From: G963667675 sp965197565
GTDB lineage: Bacteria > Chloroflexota > Dehalococcoidia > Lucifugimonadales > UBA3495
DNA: 64,000 nt
Assembly: GCA_965197565.1 (NCBI GenBank)
Contig: CBDANK010000003.1
Span: forward strand, 310,001-374,000
Direction: 5' to 3'
The translations under genes and the position numbers were made by a program. Positions 44,346-52,842 of this stretch are shown in pieces. The notes under the pieces were generated by a model, which was given only the letters and a program-made list of their open reading frames with translations, did no database searches and was not told where the DNA came from. Each line of letters starts with the position of its first letter. The stretch's first letter is position 1.

Positions 44346-44602
44346 GTCATTCCGGTTCTCAACTATGTCATTCCAAGTTCTCAGCCATGTCATTCCGAAA
44401 CGTAGTGAGGAATCTAAGGCAGTCCTTCACAGTCATCGCGCCATTCCAGCGACAGACCCCCTCCATCATGGAAGGTGGTTGGCATTGCCGGCCTAGCCTT
44501 GCGGACATAGGCTTTAGATTCCTCGCACCGCTCGGAATTGCTGATGGCCTTGTGAAGACCACGTAAGGGGATGAAAATAGCCCATTTTCATGGCAATTGC
44601 CC
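44346..44602. repeat. Dispersed repeat cluster (families B and C)
   Basis: Contains three spaced ATGTCATTCC motifs, GTAGTGAGGAATCTAAGGC, and TTTAGATTCCTCGCACCG in the inverted sense (family B). From 44534 to 44602 a family C unit (GGAATTGCTGATGGCCTTGT... with GATGAAAAT...CATTTTCAT) is homologous in inverted orientation to 54487-54558. No coding function is apparent. Confidence 0.6.
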
Positions 44603-44816
44603 ATGGCCTTGCGAAGGCCACCCATGAAGATGAAAATGGAGTAGCGCCGGTCGGCATGCTGGGCGGTTGTCGTTGGCGCCGCGAGCCCGTATGACAATTT
44701 GCCCGGGTGACCGCCAGGAACCCCTGAATGTCGTCCCGCCCCGACGGGAGCACGCATAATAAAGTCTTGATTATTTCGGTCACCGGCTGGCTGGCAGCCT
44801 ACCTGGGAGAGCTGAG

Positions 44817-46040
44817 ATGGAGAGCATTATCGAGAGGTGTTGCGGGCTGGACGTACACAAGAAGTCGGTGGTGGCCTGCGTCATCACCCCGGAGGGGCAA
44901 GAACTTCGCAGCTTTGCCACCATGACCCAAGACCTGCTGGCCTTGGCCGACTGGCTCAGGGAACACCGGGTCACTCAGGTGGCCATGGAGAGCAGCGGAG
45001 TCTACTGGAAGCCAGTCTACAATCTGCTGGAGGATGAATTCACTGTTTGGGTGGTGAATGCGCATCACATGAAGGCGGTGCCGGGGCGCAAGACCGAGGT
45101 CAAGGATGCCGAGTGGATCGCTGAGTTGCTGCGCCACGGTCTGTTGAAGCCCAGCTACATTCCGGCCCGGCCGCAGCGGGAACTACGGGAGTTGACCCGC
45201 TACCGCCGTAGCTTGGTCCAAGAACGCAGCCGGGAGGCGAACCGGATTCAGAAGGTGCTGGAAGGGGGCAACGTCAAGCTGGGGTCTGTAGCCACTGACC
45301 TGCTAGGGGTATCGGGGCGGGCCATGCTAAAGGCCATGTCCCAGGGAGAGGACGACCCCAAGAGGCTGACGGAGTTGGCTAGGGGGCGGCTGCGGGAGAA
45401 GCAGGATGCGCTGGAGAAGGCGCTGCAGGGCCTGATGGGGTCGCATCAGCGCTTCATGCTGCGGGTACAACTGAGCCACCTCAGCCACCTAGACGGGCAA
45501 ATCGAGACCTTGAACCAGGAGGTGGCCCGGCGGCTGGACCCTTTTGAAGCAACCGTGGCGGCGCTGGACACTATTCCGGGAGTGGGACGGAGCACCGCCC
45601 AAGTCATCCTGGCGGAGATGGGCGCCGACATGGAGCAGTTTCCCAGCGGGGGGCACTTGGCCTCCTGGGCCGGGGTGTGTCCAGGGAACAACCGGAGTGC
45701 GGACAAGCGAAAGCGGAGTCCCACCCGGAAAGGCAACAACTGGCTGAAGCCAGTGCTAGTGGAGGCAGCCAGAGCCGCGGCCCGAACCAAGACCTACCTG
45801 GGGGCCCAGTACCATCGTCTGGCCCGCCGCATCGGAGCCAATCGGGCGGCTATGGCGGTGGCTCACAGCATCGCCCTCATCCTCTACAAGGTCATCAAGA
45901 CCGGGGAGCCCTTCACCGACTTGGGGCACAGGTACTTCGAAGAACGTGACCAAGCAGCCATCGCCCGCCGGTCTGTTCGCCAACTCCAACGCCTCGGCTA
46001 CCAAGTAACCATAGAACCCCCAACCCCTCAGCCTGCCTGA
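44817..46040 (+). CDS. IS110-family transposase (second, unlike the first)
   Basis: 407-residue DEDD recombinase of the IS110 family. CCGLDVHKKSVVACV begins the RuvC-like domain, AMESSGVYWKPVYNLL holds the second acidic residue, and KTEVKDAEWIAELLRHGLL the paired acidic residues. The C-terminal domain has TIPGVGRSTAQVILAEMG and SWAGVCPGNNRSADKRK. It is longer than the IS110 gene at 2423 and belongs to a different subgroup. GGGAGAG precedes the ATG. It appears intact. No terminal inverted repeats are evident, as is common in this family. Confidence 0.92.
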   Translation: MESIIERCCGLDVHKKSVVACVITPEGQELRSFATMTQDLLALADWLREHRVTQVAMESSGVYWKPVYNLLEDEFTVWVVNAHHMKAVPGRKTEVKDAEWIAELLRHGLLKPSYIPARPQRELRELTRYRRSLVQERSREANRIQKVLEGGNVKLGSVATDLLGVSGRAMLKAMSQGEDDPKRLTELARGRLREKQDALEKALQGLMGSHQRFMLRVQLSHLSHLDGQIETLNQEVARRLDPFEATVAALDTIPGVGRSTAQVILAEMGADMEQFPSGGHLASWAGVCPGNNRSADKRKRSPTRKGNNWLKPVLVEAARAAARTKTYLGAQYHRLARRIGANRAAMAVAHSIALILYKVIKTGEPFTDLGHRYFEERDQAAIARRSVRQLQRLGYQVTIEPPTPQPA

Positions 46041-46119
46041 ACCTTATTTTCATAATAATGACATCGAAGCGGGAGCTTAGCCATATCTGTTATCTGTAAG
46101 ATACGATAGACCCTGTGCT

Positions 46120-46324
46120 GCCGGGACGTAAGTGTTCAGAGTTGAGGGGATTATTCCGGCCCTCAGGACCCGTCACTCCGGCGAAGGCCGGAGTCCAGGA
46201 AGTCCTCGCTAGGGGCCAGCTACGGATTCAAGGCTTTCCGCAGCTTGGTTTTCCTGGGTCCCGGCCTACGCTGGGACGACGGTAGTGAATTCGTCTCATC
46301 GAGTCTGAACAGTTACGCCGGGAC
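46120..46324. mobile_element. 189-bp MITE (family A copy 1) with perfect 8-bp target duplication
   Basis: The element spans 46128-46316. Its ends GTAAGTGTTCAGA and (inverted) TCTGAACAGTTAC match at 12 of 13 positions. GCCGGGAC lies immediately outside both ends (46120-46127 and 46317-46324), a perfect 8-bp duplication. The interior, including CGAAGGCCGGAG and GGGGCCAGCTACGG, is nearly the same as in copy 2 at 57014-57201. It carries no gene, so it must be moved in trans. Confidence 0.85.
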
Positions 46325-46402
46325 TGATTTCTTGGGTTGGGACCGGGAATCTGGTATCTTAGGAGTCATTCGCGCCTAAGCTGATGGCTCGGGGAGGCTG
46401 CT

Positions 46403-47224
46403 ATGCGATTGAAGGACCGGGTGGCGCTGATCACCGGAGCGGGTCGGGGCATTGGGCGAGCCATCGCCTTGGGCTACGCCCAAGAGGGAGCCAGCTTGGC
46501 GTTGGCGGCTCGCACCGTCCCTGAGTTGGAGGAGACGGCTCGACAGGTGGAGGCGTTGGGGGCCGCAGCCTGCGTTATCCGGGCGGATGTCACCGACCAG
46601 TCCCAAGTGGAGGAGATGGTGGCAAGGACCCTGGACCGCTTCTCCACCATAGACATCCTGGTGAACAACGCGGGCATCGCCGGGCCGGTTGGACCACTGC
46701 AAGACAACGACGTCTCTCACTGGGTACAGACCATCCAGCTCAACGTCATTGGGGTGTTCCTCTGCACCAAGGCGGTGATTCCCACGATGCTGGCCGGGGA
46801 CCGGGGCAAGATCATTAACATGTCCGGGGTAGGCGGACGCCACATGTCAGCCTACAGTGCATCCAAGGCCGCCTTGGTCGACGTCACCGAGACCCTTCAC
46901 TTGGAACTGGAGGGCAAAAACATACAGATCAACGCCATGGCTCCCGGGTCTATCCATACCCTGATGTGGGATGAGACCCAGGATGGCGCCATCGCCATAG
47001 ACGATAAGGAGCTAGTGGAGTGGGCCCATCGAGTGACTACCGGGCGCGGCGCCCCGATGGAGCGGGCGGTGGAGTTGGCGGTGTTCCTGGCTAGCGACGC
47101 CTCGGGGAGCCTGAGCGGGCGTTTGCTCCAAGCGGTGACCGACGACTTCGAGGGCCTACCCCGCTTGATTCCCCAGATCATGGATTCGGAGGCTTATATG
47201 CGCCGCCGGGTGGAGTTGCCTTAG
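46403..47224 (+). CDS. SDR-family oxidoreductase
   Basis: 273-residue classical SDR. TGAGRGIGRAIALGYAQEG binds the cofactor; ILVNNAGIAGPVG and SAYSASKAALVDVTE supply the active site (Tyr-x-x-x-Lys). VNAMAPGS-like INAMAPGSIHTLMWDE follows. The C-terminus is longer than usual and ends in a Tyr-Met-Arg-Arg-Arg segment. GGAGG precedes ATG. It begins about 80 bases after the MITE. Substrate unknown. Confidence 0.88.
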   Translation: MRLKDRVALITGAGRGIGRAIALGYAQEGASLALAARTVPELEETARQVEALGAAACVIRADVTDQSQVEEMVARTLDRFSTIDILVNNAGIAGPVGPLQDNDVSHWVQTIQLNVIGVFLCTKAVIPTMLAGDRGKIINMSGVGGRHMSAYSASKAALVDVTETLHLELEGKNIQINAMAPGSIHTLMWDETQDGAIAIDDKELVEWAHRVTTGRGAPMERAVELAVFLASDASGSLSGRLLQAVTDDFEGLPRLIPQIMDSEAYMRRRVELP

Positions 47225-47253
47225 GTGTAAGCCACCCGTTGTCACGGGTTCGA

Positions 47254-47272
47254 GCCGCCTGCCTTCGGCGGC
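47254..47272. terminator. Hairpin between convergent SDR and LLM genes
   Basis: GCCGCC (47254-47259) pairs with GGCGGC (47267-47272) around a 7-base loop, between two convergent stops. No U-tract, so termination is only likely. Confidence 0.3.
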
Positions 47273-47307
47273 CTGATTCGTAGAAATATCTCCACTCATA
47301 AGCAACT

Positions 47308-48258
47308 CTATTTGGCCCCGTCCTTGAACTGAGGGATCACCTCTTTGACCAATACTTCGTATTGGCGCAGTATCCGGTCCGGTGAGCACATGGGGTAAAA
47401 GATTATCTTGTCAATGCCCAGATCGATGTACTGCTGGATGGTTTCTATGCAATCTGCGGGAGTGCCCAGGACATGACGGTCCTGGGGCTGCAGCTCCCAC
47501 GAAAGCCCGAAACGTCTCTCTTGCTCGGCAGCGTACATCTTGAGGGCCTGCTCTTTGCTGTCGCCAAGACAGGTCCACATCAGGGAGGCCCACTGGATAT
47601 GGTCAGGGTCCCGGCCAAAAGAGACGGCGTACTCTTTAATTTTATCCTGGGCCTGTTTGTAGTCGGCTACCGGAGTACGACTGGTTAAGAAAGCGTCCCC
47701 GTATCGAGCCGTTCGTCGAAGCGCACCGTCGGCTATGCCATCGTTCCAACTGGCGCCGATCCAGATAGGGATATGGGGGCTTTGCACCGGGCTGGGCCCT
47801 ATAGTAATGTCCTCGAACTGATGGTATCTACCTTGATAGCTGACGTTGTTCCCGGATAGCAGCCTGCGAAGGATGTCCAGTCTTTCATTGGATATTCTCC
47901 CCCGCTGCCGAATGTCCACGCCTTCCGCCTCGAAGTCTTTGACCAATAGTCCACCGATCCCTAGACCTAGCGTGAGGCGTCCATTCGATAGAACGTCGAC
48001 GGATAAAGCGGCCTTAGCCAAGTGGAAGGGGCTTCTGGTAGGAAGGATCAGGACTGAGGTGCCCAGCCTGATCTGCCGGGTCCGCTGGGCCGCGGCTCCC
48101 AGAACTACCATGGGGTCCATAATAGGCATGGTCAGGACTTCGGGCATCCAAAAAGAATCGTACCCCCAAGCCTCAGCCATCTCTGCGAACTCGACAGGAC
48201 TTATGAGATTTCCCATAGCGAGACTTTCATAAACTACGCCGAATTGAATATTGACCAT
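47308..48258 (-). CDS. LLM-class F420-dependent oxidoreductase
   Basis: 316-residue luciferase-like protein. WGYDSFWMPEVLTMPIMDP is the N-terminal active-site segment, LSNGRLTLGLGIGGLLVKDF the cofactor loop, and IPIWIGASWNDGIADGALRR the F420-type C-terminal motif. AAGGAC lies before the ATG. It follows the amidohydrolase gene at 48323 in the same direction with a 64-base gap, so the two may be an operon. One of seven LLM genes. Confidence 0.87.
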   Translation of the reverse strand: MVNIQFGVVYESLAMGNLISPVEFAEMAEAWGYDSFWMPEVLTMPIMDPMVVLGAAAQRTRQIRLGTSVLILPTRSPFHLAKAALSVDVLSNGRLTLGLGIGGLLVKDFEAEGVDIRQRGRISNERLDILRRLLSGNNVSYQGRYHQFEDITIGPSPVQSPHIPIWIGASWNDGIADGALRRTARYGDAFLTSRTPVADYKQAQDKIKEYAVSFGRDPDHIQWASLMWTCLGDSKEQALKMYAAEQERRFGLSWELQPQDRHVLGTPADCIETIQQYIDLGIDKIIFYPMCSPDRILRQYEVLVKEVIPQFKDGAK

Positions 48259-48322
48259 ATTGTCCTTCTTTTCAACGCTCTCTAAGGCGTTGAACTTCAG
48301 AGTAATCCGCCTTTTCAGGGCG

Positions 48323-49348
48323 TTAGATGTCTATCCGGTACACCCGCGCCGCGGTGTCATGGAACATAGCGGCCCGCTCGGTAGCCGAGTACCCCTTGGA
48401 CAACCGTTTGAAGGCGTTATACAGCACGTTGTAGGAGTAAGAAATCTTGTCAGCCGGGAAGTTGCTCTCGAACATGCACCGCTCGGGGCCGAATTGCTCG
48501 ATGCAGTAGGTCATAATTGGGGCCATAGACTCAGCCAGCTCTTCCGAGCTGATGGGCTTGGTCCGAGTATGCCAGTCGAAACCGCTCCGTGTCTCGCCCA
48601 TACCGCCCAATTTCATGTATACGTTGGGGCAATTCGCTACTGAGGCGATGCCGCTGCGCCAAATGGGGAGCACCTCGTAGTCCCGGTTGGCGTAGGGGCC
48701 GAGCCGCAAGAGGCCGCCTATGTGGTTTATGATGATGGTCAGGTCGGGCAAGGCCCTGGCGAAATCGGCCAACTGGGGCAATTGATGGAAGTAGAGCCAA
48801 CCTTCAAAAGAGAGTCCCATACCCGCCAGTAACCGTGCGCCTGCGCGGAAATCGTTGCTGGCAAGCTGGCCCTCCACTGTGTCGGCCGACGCATTCCTCA
48901 CTTCTGGGTGGGGGTCCCAAGTAACGGAGTGGCGAACACCGCGAAACCGGTTGGAGCTGGCGGCGACTAATGCCTGCAACACCGGCTCAACTCTGTTACC
49001 CAAGCTCAGATTAGCGTAGCCAACAATGCCCGCCGCAGCCCGGCTGGGGCCGTAGAGGCCGCTGGCGCTGGCGGCGGCCAGGCCTTGAGCGAATTCCACT
49101 TCGCCCACGGGACGCATGTCCTCCGGCCCGTCGGCCCGGTACATCGATTTGTCCTCGATAAGCACGGTGGAACGCACGTTGTGGCCACTGTTGATGTCGG
49201 CGACCAGTTCGTGTAGAAGATACCGTTGGTAGGGAATCTCGGTAAGCCGGAAATCCAAGAAGTGATGATGGGGGTCGCAGATTGGAATCTCCGGCTCCAA
49301 GGTGGGTTCCTGGGTTAAAGCCAGCCAGTCGTTGCCTCCAAAAGGCAT
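48323..49348 (-). CDS. Amidohydrolase-2 (TIM-barrel metal-dependent hydrolase)
   Basis: 341-residue amidohydrolase_2/ACMSD-like hydrolase. The metal site is ICDPHHHFLDFRL (D-x-H-H-H), the later ligand is in IINHIGGLLRLGPYANRD and the catalytic Asp is probably in RCMFESNFPADKISYSY. Such enzymes hydrolyse lactones or decarboxylate cyclic acids, for example 2-pyrone-4,6-dicarboxylate hydrolase relatives. GGAGG is 9 bases before the ATG. It precedes the LLM gene at 47308 and follows the MBL hydrolase gene in the same direction. Confidence 0.85.
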   Translation of the reverse strand: MPFGGNDWLALTQEPTLEPEIPICDPHHHFLDFRLTEIPYQRYLLHELVADINSGHNVRSTVLIEDKSMYRADGPEDMRPVGEVEFAQGLAAASASGLYGPSRAAAGIVGYANLSLGNRVEPVLQALVAASSNRFRGVRHSVTWDPHPEVRNASADTVEGQLASNDFRAGARLLAGMGLSFEGWLYFHQLPQLADFARALPDLTIIINHIGGLLRLGPYANRDYEVLPIWRSGIASVANCPNVYMKLGGMGETRSGFDWHTRTKPISSEELAESMAPIMTYCIEQFGPERCMFESNFPADKISYSYNVLYNAFKRLSKGYSATERAAMFHDTAARVYRIDI

Positions 49349-49450
49349 AATGGGGCCTCCATTCGAGTGTTTGGCAGCCGGACCATGTCCGTCCGCCGGA
49401 ACGCGACTACCGGGGATGGCTGTTAACTTTATTTCCCCGCAGCCGTTTTC

Positions 49451-50329
49451 CTATCTGAAGCTCATGGCCCGAGGCTTGGGCAACTCGCCGCGGAACTCTT
49501 GGAATAACCGTCTAACGTTGACCAAGACCCTTTCCGGTTCCACCCAGTCGGCATACTCTCCCAGTTGTACCGCGCGGCTGGTTTCTTCCACGCTGTCGCC
49601 CCGCTGAAAATGAATCTGAGCCGTTCGTTTTACCAAGCGCAAGTAGTTTAAGGTCTTGCTAACCACCTCCTTACCGCTCACCGGTCCATGTCCCGGCATC
49701 AGGGTGGTGGCATCCAAATGGTTGAGAATGCCGTTGGCTATTCTGATCCAGTTGCTCAGGTGTCCATCTCTCGAATGGGGCGTCAGGTAGTAAAAAGCAA
49801 CGTCTCCGGTGAACAGGGTCTTCTCTTGGGGCAGGTATACCAGGGTGTCTCCAAGGGTATGGGCCGGGCCCGGGTGGAGCAACTCGATCACTCTGTCCCC
49901 CAAGTGGATGGTCATTTTGTCCTCGTAAGTGACGGTGGCGGGAGCCACTTGGACCTCGTCCCAGTCCTCTGCATACTGGGGCCATCGCTGGCGGTACGGT
50001 TCTAGATCAGCGGCCCTGGTGATCAAGTCATCGCGGCATTTGTGATGAGACACTATCTCTGCGGGCAAATAAAACCGGTTGCCCAGAGCATGGTCCACGT
50101 GATGGTGGGTGTCGACCACATATTTGATGGGCTTGTCGGTGACCTTGCGCACCTCTTCCAGGTAGGGCCGTATCATGCTGCCCACCATCATGGCGTCAAC
50201 GATCATTACTCCATCGTCTCCTACGATGAAGCCGGAATTGCACAGGTCCGCCGAGGCTTGGGGATGTATGTAGGCGAAGACGTTGTCTGCTATCTCTTGC
50301 AGTCCCGACTTCCAAGAGGGTATAGGCAT
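49451..50329 (-). CDS. MBL-fold metallo-hydrolase
   Basis: 292-residue metallo-beta-lactamase-fold hydrolase. The metal motif HxHxDH is in DTHHHVDHALGN, LLHPGPAHTLGDTLVY is the third-ligand segment and LMPGHGPVSGKEVVSK the fifth motif. Close relatives (SoxH/glyoxalase II-like) hydrolyse thioesters or lactones. GGGAGG is 9 bases before the ATG. First gene of a minus-strand series MBL-amidohydrolase-LLM, which suggests a short degradation pathway. No signal peptide. Confidence 0.87.
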   Translation of the reverse strand: MPIPSWKSGLQEIADNVFAYIHPQASADLCNSGFIVGDDGVMIVDAMMVGSMIRPYLEEVRKVTDKPIKYVVDTHHHVDHALGNRFYLPAEIVSHHKCRDDLITRAADLEPYRQRWPQYAEDWDEVQVAPATVTYEDKMTIHLGDRVIELLHPGPAHTLGDTLVYLPQEKTLFTGDVAFYYLTPHSRDGHLSNWIRIANGILNHLDATTLMPGHGPVSGKEVVSKTLNYLRLVKRTAQIHFQRGDSVEETSRAVQLGEYADWVEPERVLVNVRRLFQEFRGELPKPRAMSFR

Positions 50330-50387
50330 GGTTGTAACCTCCCTAGAATATTTTTGTTTGAAACCAGGGTGTTAGCTTAGCGCAGCG

Positions 50388-50416
50388 TTGACAGGCGTCG
50401 ACGCCCCGATTACACT
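50388..50416 (+). promoter_or_regulatory. Candidate sigma-70 promoter for the dehydratase operon
   Basis: TTGACA (50388-50393) and TACACT (50411-50416) with a 17-base spacer, about 175 bases before the dehydratase start. The palindrome GGCGTCGACGCC in the spacer may be a regulator site. Confidence 0.45.
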
Positions 50417-50589
50417 CCCACTGGTCCGGCAGCAACAATCGCCGAGGGGTGCAGATTTGTTGCGAGTTGGACAATCCAGCGTTCACCCGACAACGAATAT
50501 AGCATAGCTCATTTGCCTTGATTTTCAATGTTACTGATGCGCGAACGATAAAATAAACCCTGACGTTTCTCCCAAGAGGATTCGGCTAA

Positions 50590-51735
50590 TTGAAAATCAG
50601 GAACATCCGCGCTGCTCCGCTTAAGGGTCCTGGGAAGTTCGGCAACCCGGATACCCCTAAAGCGGCTTGGTTCACCGATGACGCGTCCGGAAAAACCGGG
50701 GGAGAAACTCACTACAAGGCGCCCTGGGGCCAGGTGGTTTGTGTGGTCACCGCCGACGACGGCAGTTGGGGCTTGGGTATGACTACACAGGCCGGACCCG
50801 TCCCATCAATCATTAACGACCACTTCGCTCCCTTGCTTGAAGGACAGAGCTGTTTCGCTACCGAGAAGTTGTGGGATGTGATGTTCAAAGCATCCACCCA
50901 CTATGGCGTCCAAGGGTTGGCCAGCCACGCCATCAGCGCCGTCGACCTGGCTCTGTGGGACCTGAAAGGAAAGCTGCTCAACAAGCCGGTCTATGAGCTC
51001 TTGGGCGGTCCTGCCAGGGAGCGTATCTTCTGCTACGCCACCGGCCATGACATCGAGTGGTTCATGGAGCTCGGATTCAAGGCGGTCAAGCTGGGCCGCG
51101 TCAGGATGCCCAGGGGCTGCCCGGAGGCACTGGCAAAAAACGAGGAGATGGTGGCGAAAACCAGGGAGCAGATCGGCCCGGATACCGAGCTCATGCTGGA
51201 CTGTTACGCAGTGGAATCCGACCAGGAGTTCATCGTTAGGCTGGCTGAACGTCTCAGGCCTTACCGGCTAAAGTGGATCGAAGACTACTTGGCACCCGAA
51301 GACCTGCCCAGCTACCAAACCGTGCGGCGGCGGCTGCCGTGGCAGGGCCTTGCTTCCGGCGAGCGGTGGCACACGCCTTTACCCTTTCTGACTGCGGCCA
51401 ATCAACAGTTGGTCGACATCTTTCAGCCGGACCTTCAGTACGTAGGGGGCATCACGGCTGCGGTCAAGGTATGTCATATCGCTGACGCAGCAGGACTCCA
51501 GGTGATGACGCACCTAGGCGCCAATGACGCTTACGGCCAGCACTTTTGCTTCGCTATGCCCAACAACACTTGGGGGGAGCTGTTCGTGGAGACGGCTCCA
51601 GGCGCTCCTTTGATAGACGGGTTCCGGCCCACCCCCGGCATGGCCGTACCGAAAAACGGATATATAGTGCCGAATGACGCGCCGGGCTTCGGGATCGAAC
51701 TGACGATGAAAGAGTTGGAGTCCGCCATAGCCTAG
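50590..51735 (+). CDS. Enolase-superfamily dehydratase (L-rhamnonate dehydratase-like)
   Basis: 381-residue mandelate-racemase/muconate-lactonizing enzyme. The capping domain covers residues 1 to about 125 and the barrel follows; SAVDLALWDLKGKLLNKPVYE is the conserved MR motif, with metal ligands in LMLDCYAVES, KWIEDYLAP and LASGERWHTP and the general-base histidine in MTHLGANDAYGQHF. YATGHDIEWFMELGFKAVKLG resembles the rhamnonate-dehydratase branch, in which a sugar acid is dehydrated to a 2-keto-3-deoxy acid. TTG start at 50590 with AAGAGGA. It precedes the selenoprotein pair by 56 bases in the same direction. Confidence 0.8.
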   Translation: MKIRNIRAAPLKGPGKFGNPDTPKAAWFTDDASGKTGGETHYKAPWGQVVCVVTADDGSWGLGMTTQAGPVPSIINDHFAPLLEGQSCFATEKLWDVMFKASTHYGVQGLASHAISAVDLALWDLKGKLLNKPVYELLGGPARERIFCYATGHDIEWFMELGFKAVKLGRVRMPRGCPEALAKNEEMVAKTREQIGPDTELMLDCYAVESDQEFIVRLAERLRPYRLKWIEDYLAPEDLPSYQTVRRRLPWQGLASGERWHTPLPFLTAANQQLVDIFQPDLQYVGGITAAVKVCHIADAAGLQVMTHLGANDAYGQHFCFAMPNNTWGELFVETAPGAPLIDGFRPTPGMAVPKNGYIVPNDAPGFGIELTMKELESAIA

Positions 51736-51791
51736 CTGATTCACAGCTTAATTGGTCTTCAGATTAAAATCCGGCCCCTTCAGAGCAGCAC

Positions 51792-52832
51792 ATGACTAAT
51801 TTGTCCTCCGACTTGGTGGGCGCCATGGAGCTCATGTATGAGACAGGGTGGACCGATGGTCTTCCCGTCGTTCCTCCCACCAAGGAACGGGTAAAGGAGT
51901 TCATCGACTATCAGCGGCTTTGCGCCGACGACCTGATTGCCGAGGTCCCGCCCCAGGGAGGGAAAGCCACGGTAGAGCGGATCGCGGTGAACGCGGTCAT
52001 GGCGGGGTGTTTGCCGGAGCACATGCCGGTGATAGTGGCGGCCCTGCAAGCCATGATGAACGAGCGGTTCAATCTGCGTGGAGTCCAATGCTCCACGGGA
52101 ATTCACACCCCTTTGCTCATAATTAACGGCCCCATAGTCAAACGCCTGGAAATAAACTCCGGCTACAACTGTTTTGGCCAGGGATGGAGAGCCAACGCGA
52201 CCATAGGCCGTGCTGTCAAGCTGGTGCTGGTGAATCTCGGCGGCGCAATTCCCGGCCGGACCAACATGTCAACTTTCGGCCACCCAGGCAGCTACACCTA
52301 CTGCATCGGCGAGGACGAAGACGCCAACCCCTGGGAGCCGCTGCACGTGGAATCGGGCTTTGCGGAGAGCGACAGCACAGTCACGGTCTATCCAGCCGAG
52401 GCCCCTCACAACATCATGTACCACGGGGGAGACCCCAGGGACTTCCTGACAGTTATGGCCGACTCCATGTGTACCCTGGGCAACGTCCAGATGTACGTCA
52501 TGGGAGACACCTTTGTGGTCCTGGGCCCCGAGCACGCTCGTATGTTGGCGGAAGCGGGATGGCGCAAAGGGGACGTGAGAATGTTCCTGTTCGAGCACGC
52601 TCGAAAGCCGGTGGGCCTGTTGCGCCGCGGCGGGCCGCCGCAAGGCGATTCCCGCAGGGGACTTTTTTGGCCCAGGTTCGTGGACCCGTTCCAAGACGGC
52701 CAACTGGTGCCGGTGGTGCGGCGGCCCGATAACATAAACATCATAGTCGCCGGCGGCGCCGGCGGTCCCCACTCTGCTTACGTGCCTGGTTGGGGGTCGG
52801 CGAAGGTGACCCAGCGAATCCCGCTCCCCTAA
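51792..52832 (+). CDS. Unrecognised 346-residue protein paired with the UGSC selenoprotein
   Basis: 346-residue protein; I do not recognise a characterised enzyme. It has TGWTDGLPVVPPTKERVKEF at the start, a segment NLRGVQCSTGIHTPLLIING with a cysteine, SGYNCFGQGWRANATIGRA, a glycine-rich GNVQMYVMGDTFVVLGPEHA and a C-terminal NINIIVAGGAGGPHSAYVPG. No membrane segments or signal. Only 10 bases separate its stop from the selenoprotein start, so they are co-translated. It is probably the other subunit of one enzyme. Weak ribosome site (AGAGCAG) ahead of ATG 51792. Confidence 0.7.
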   Translation: MTNLSSDLVGAMELMYETGWTDGLPVVPPTKERVKEFIDYQRLCADDLIAEVPPQGGKATVERIAVNAVMAGCLPEHMPVIVAALQAMMNERFNLRGVQCSTGIHTPLLIINGPIVKRLEINSGYNCFGQGWRANATIGRAVKLVLVNLGGAIPGRTNMSTFGHPGSYTYCIGEDEDANPWEPLHVESGFAESDSTVTVYPAEAPHNIMYHGGDPRDFLTVMADSMCTLGNVQMYVMGDTFVVLGPEHARMLAEAGWRKGDVRMFLFEHARKPVGLLRRGGPPQGDSRRGLFWPRFVDPFQDGQLVPVVRRPDNINIIVAGGAGGPHSAYVPGWGSAKVTQRIPLP

Positions 52833-52842
52833 GGAGGATGTT

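Noticed and set aside
44203..44496. 97-codon plus frame after the terminator
   Set aside because: It runs through dispersed repeat family B, which is not coding elsewhere.
47225..47280. GGGTTCGAG as a tRNA T-loop
   Set aside because: No acceptor, D or anticodon arms can be built around it; the nearby hairpin is a GCCGCC stem only.
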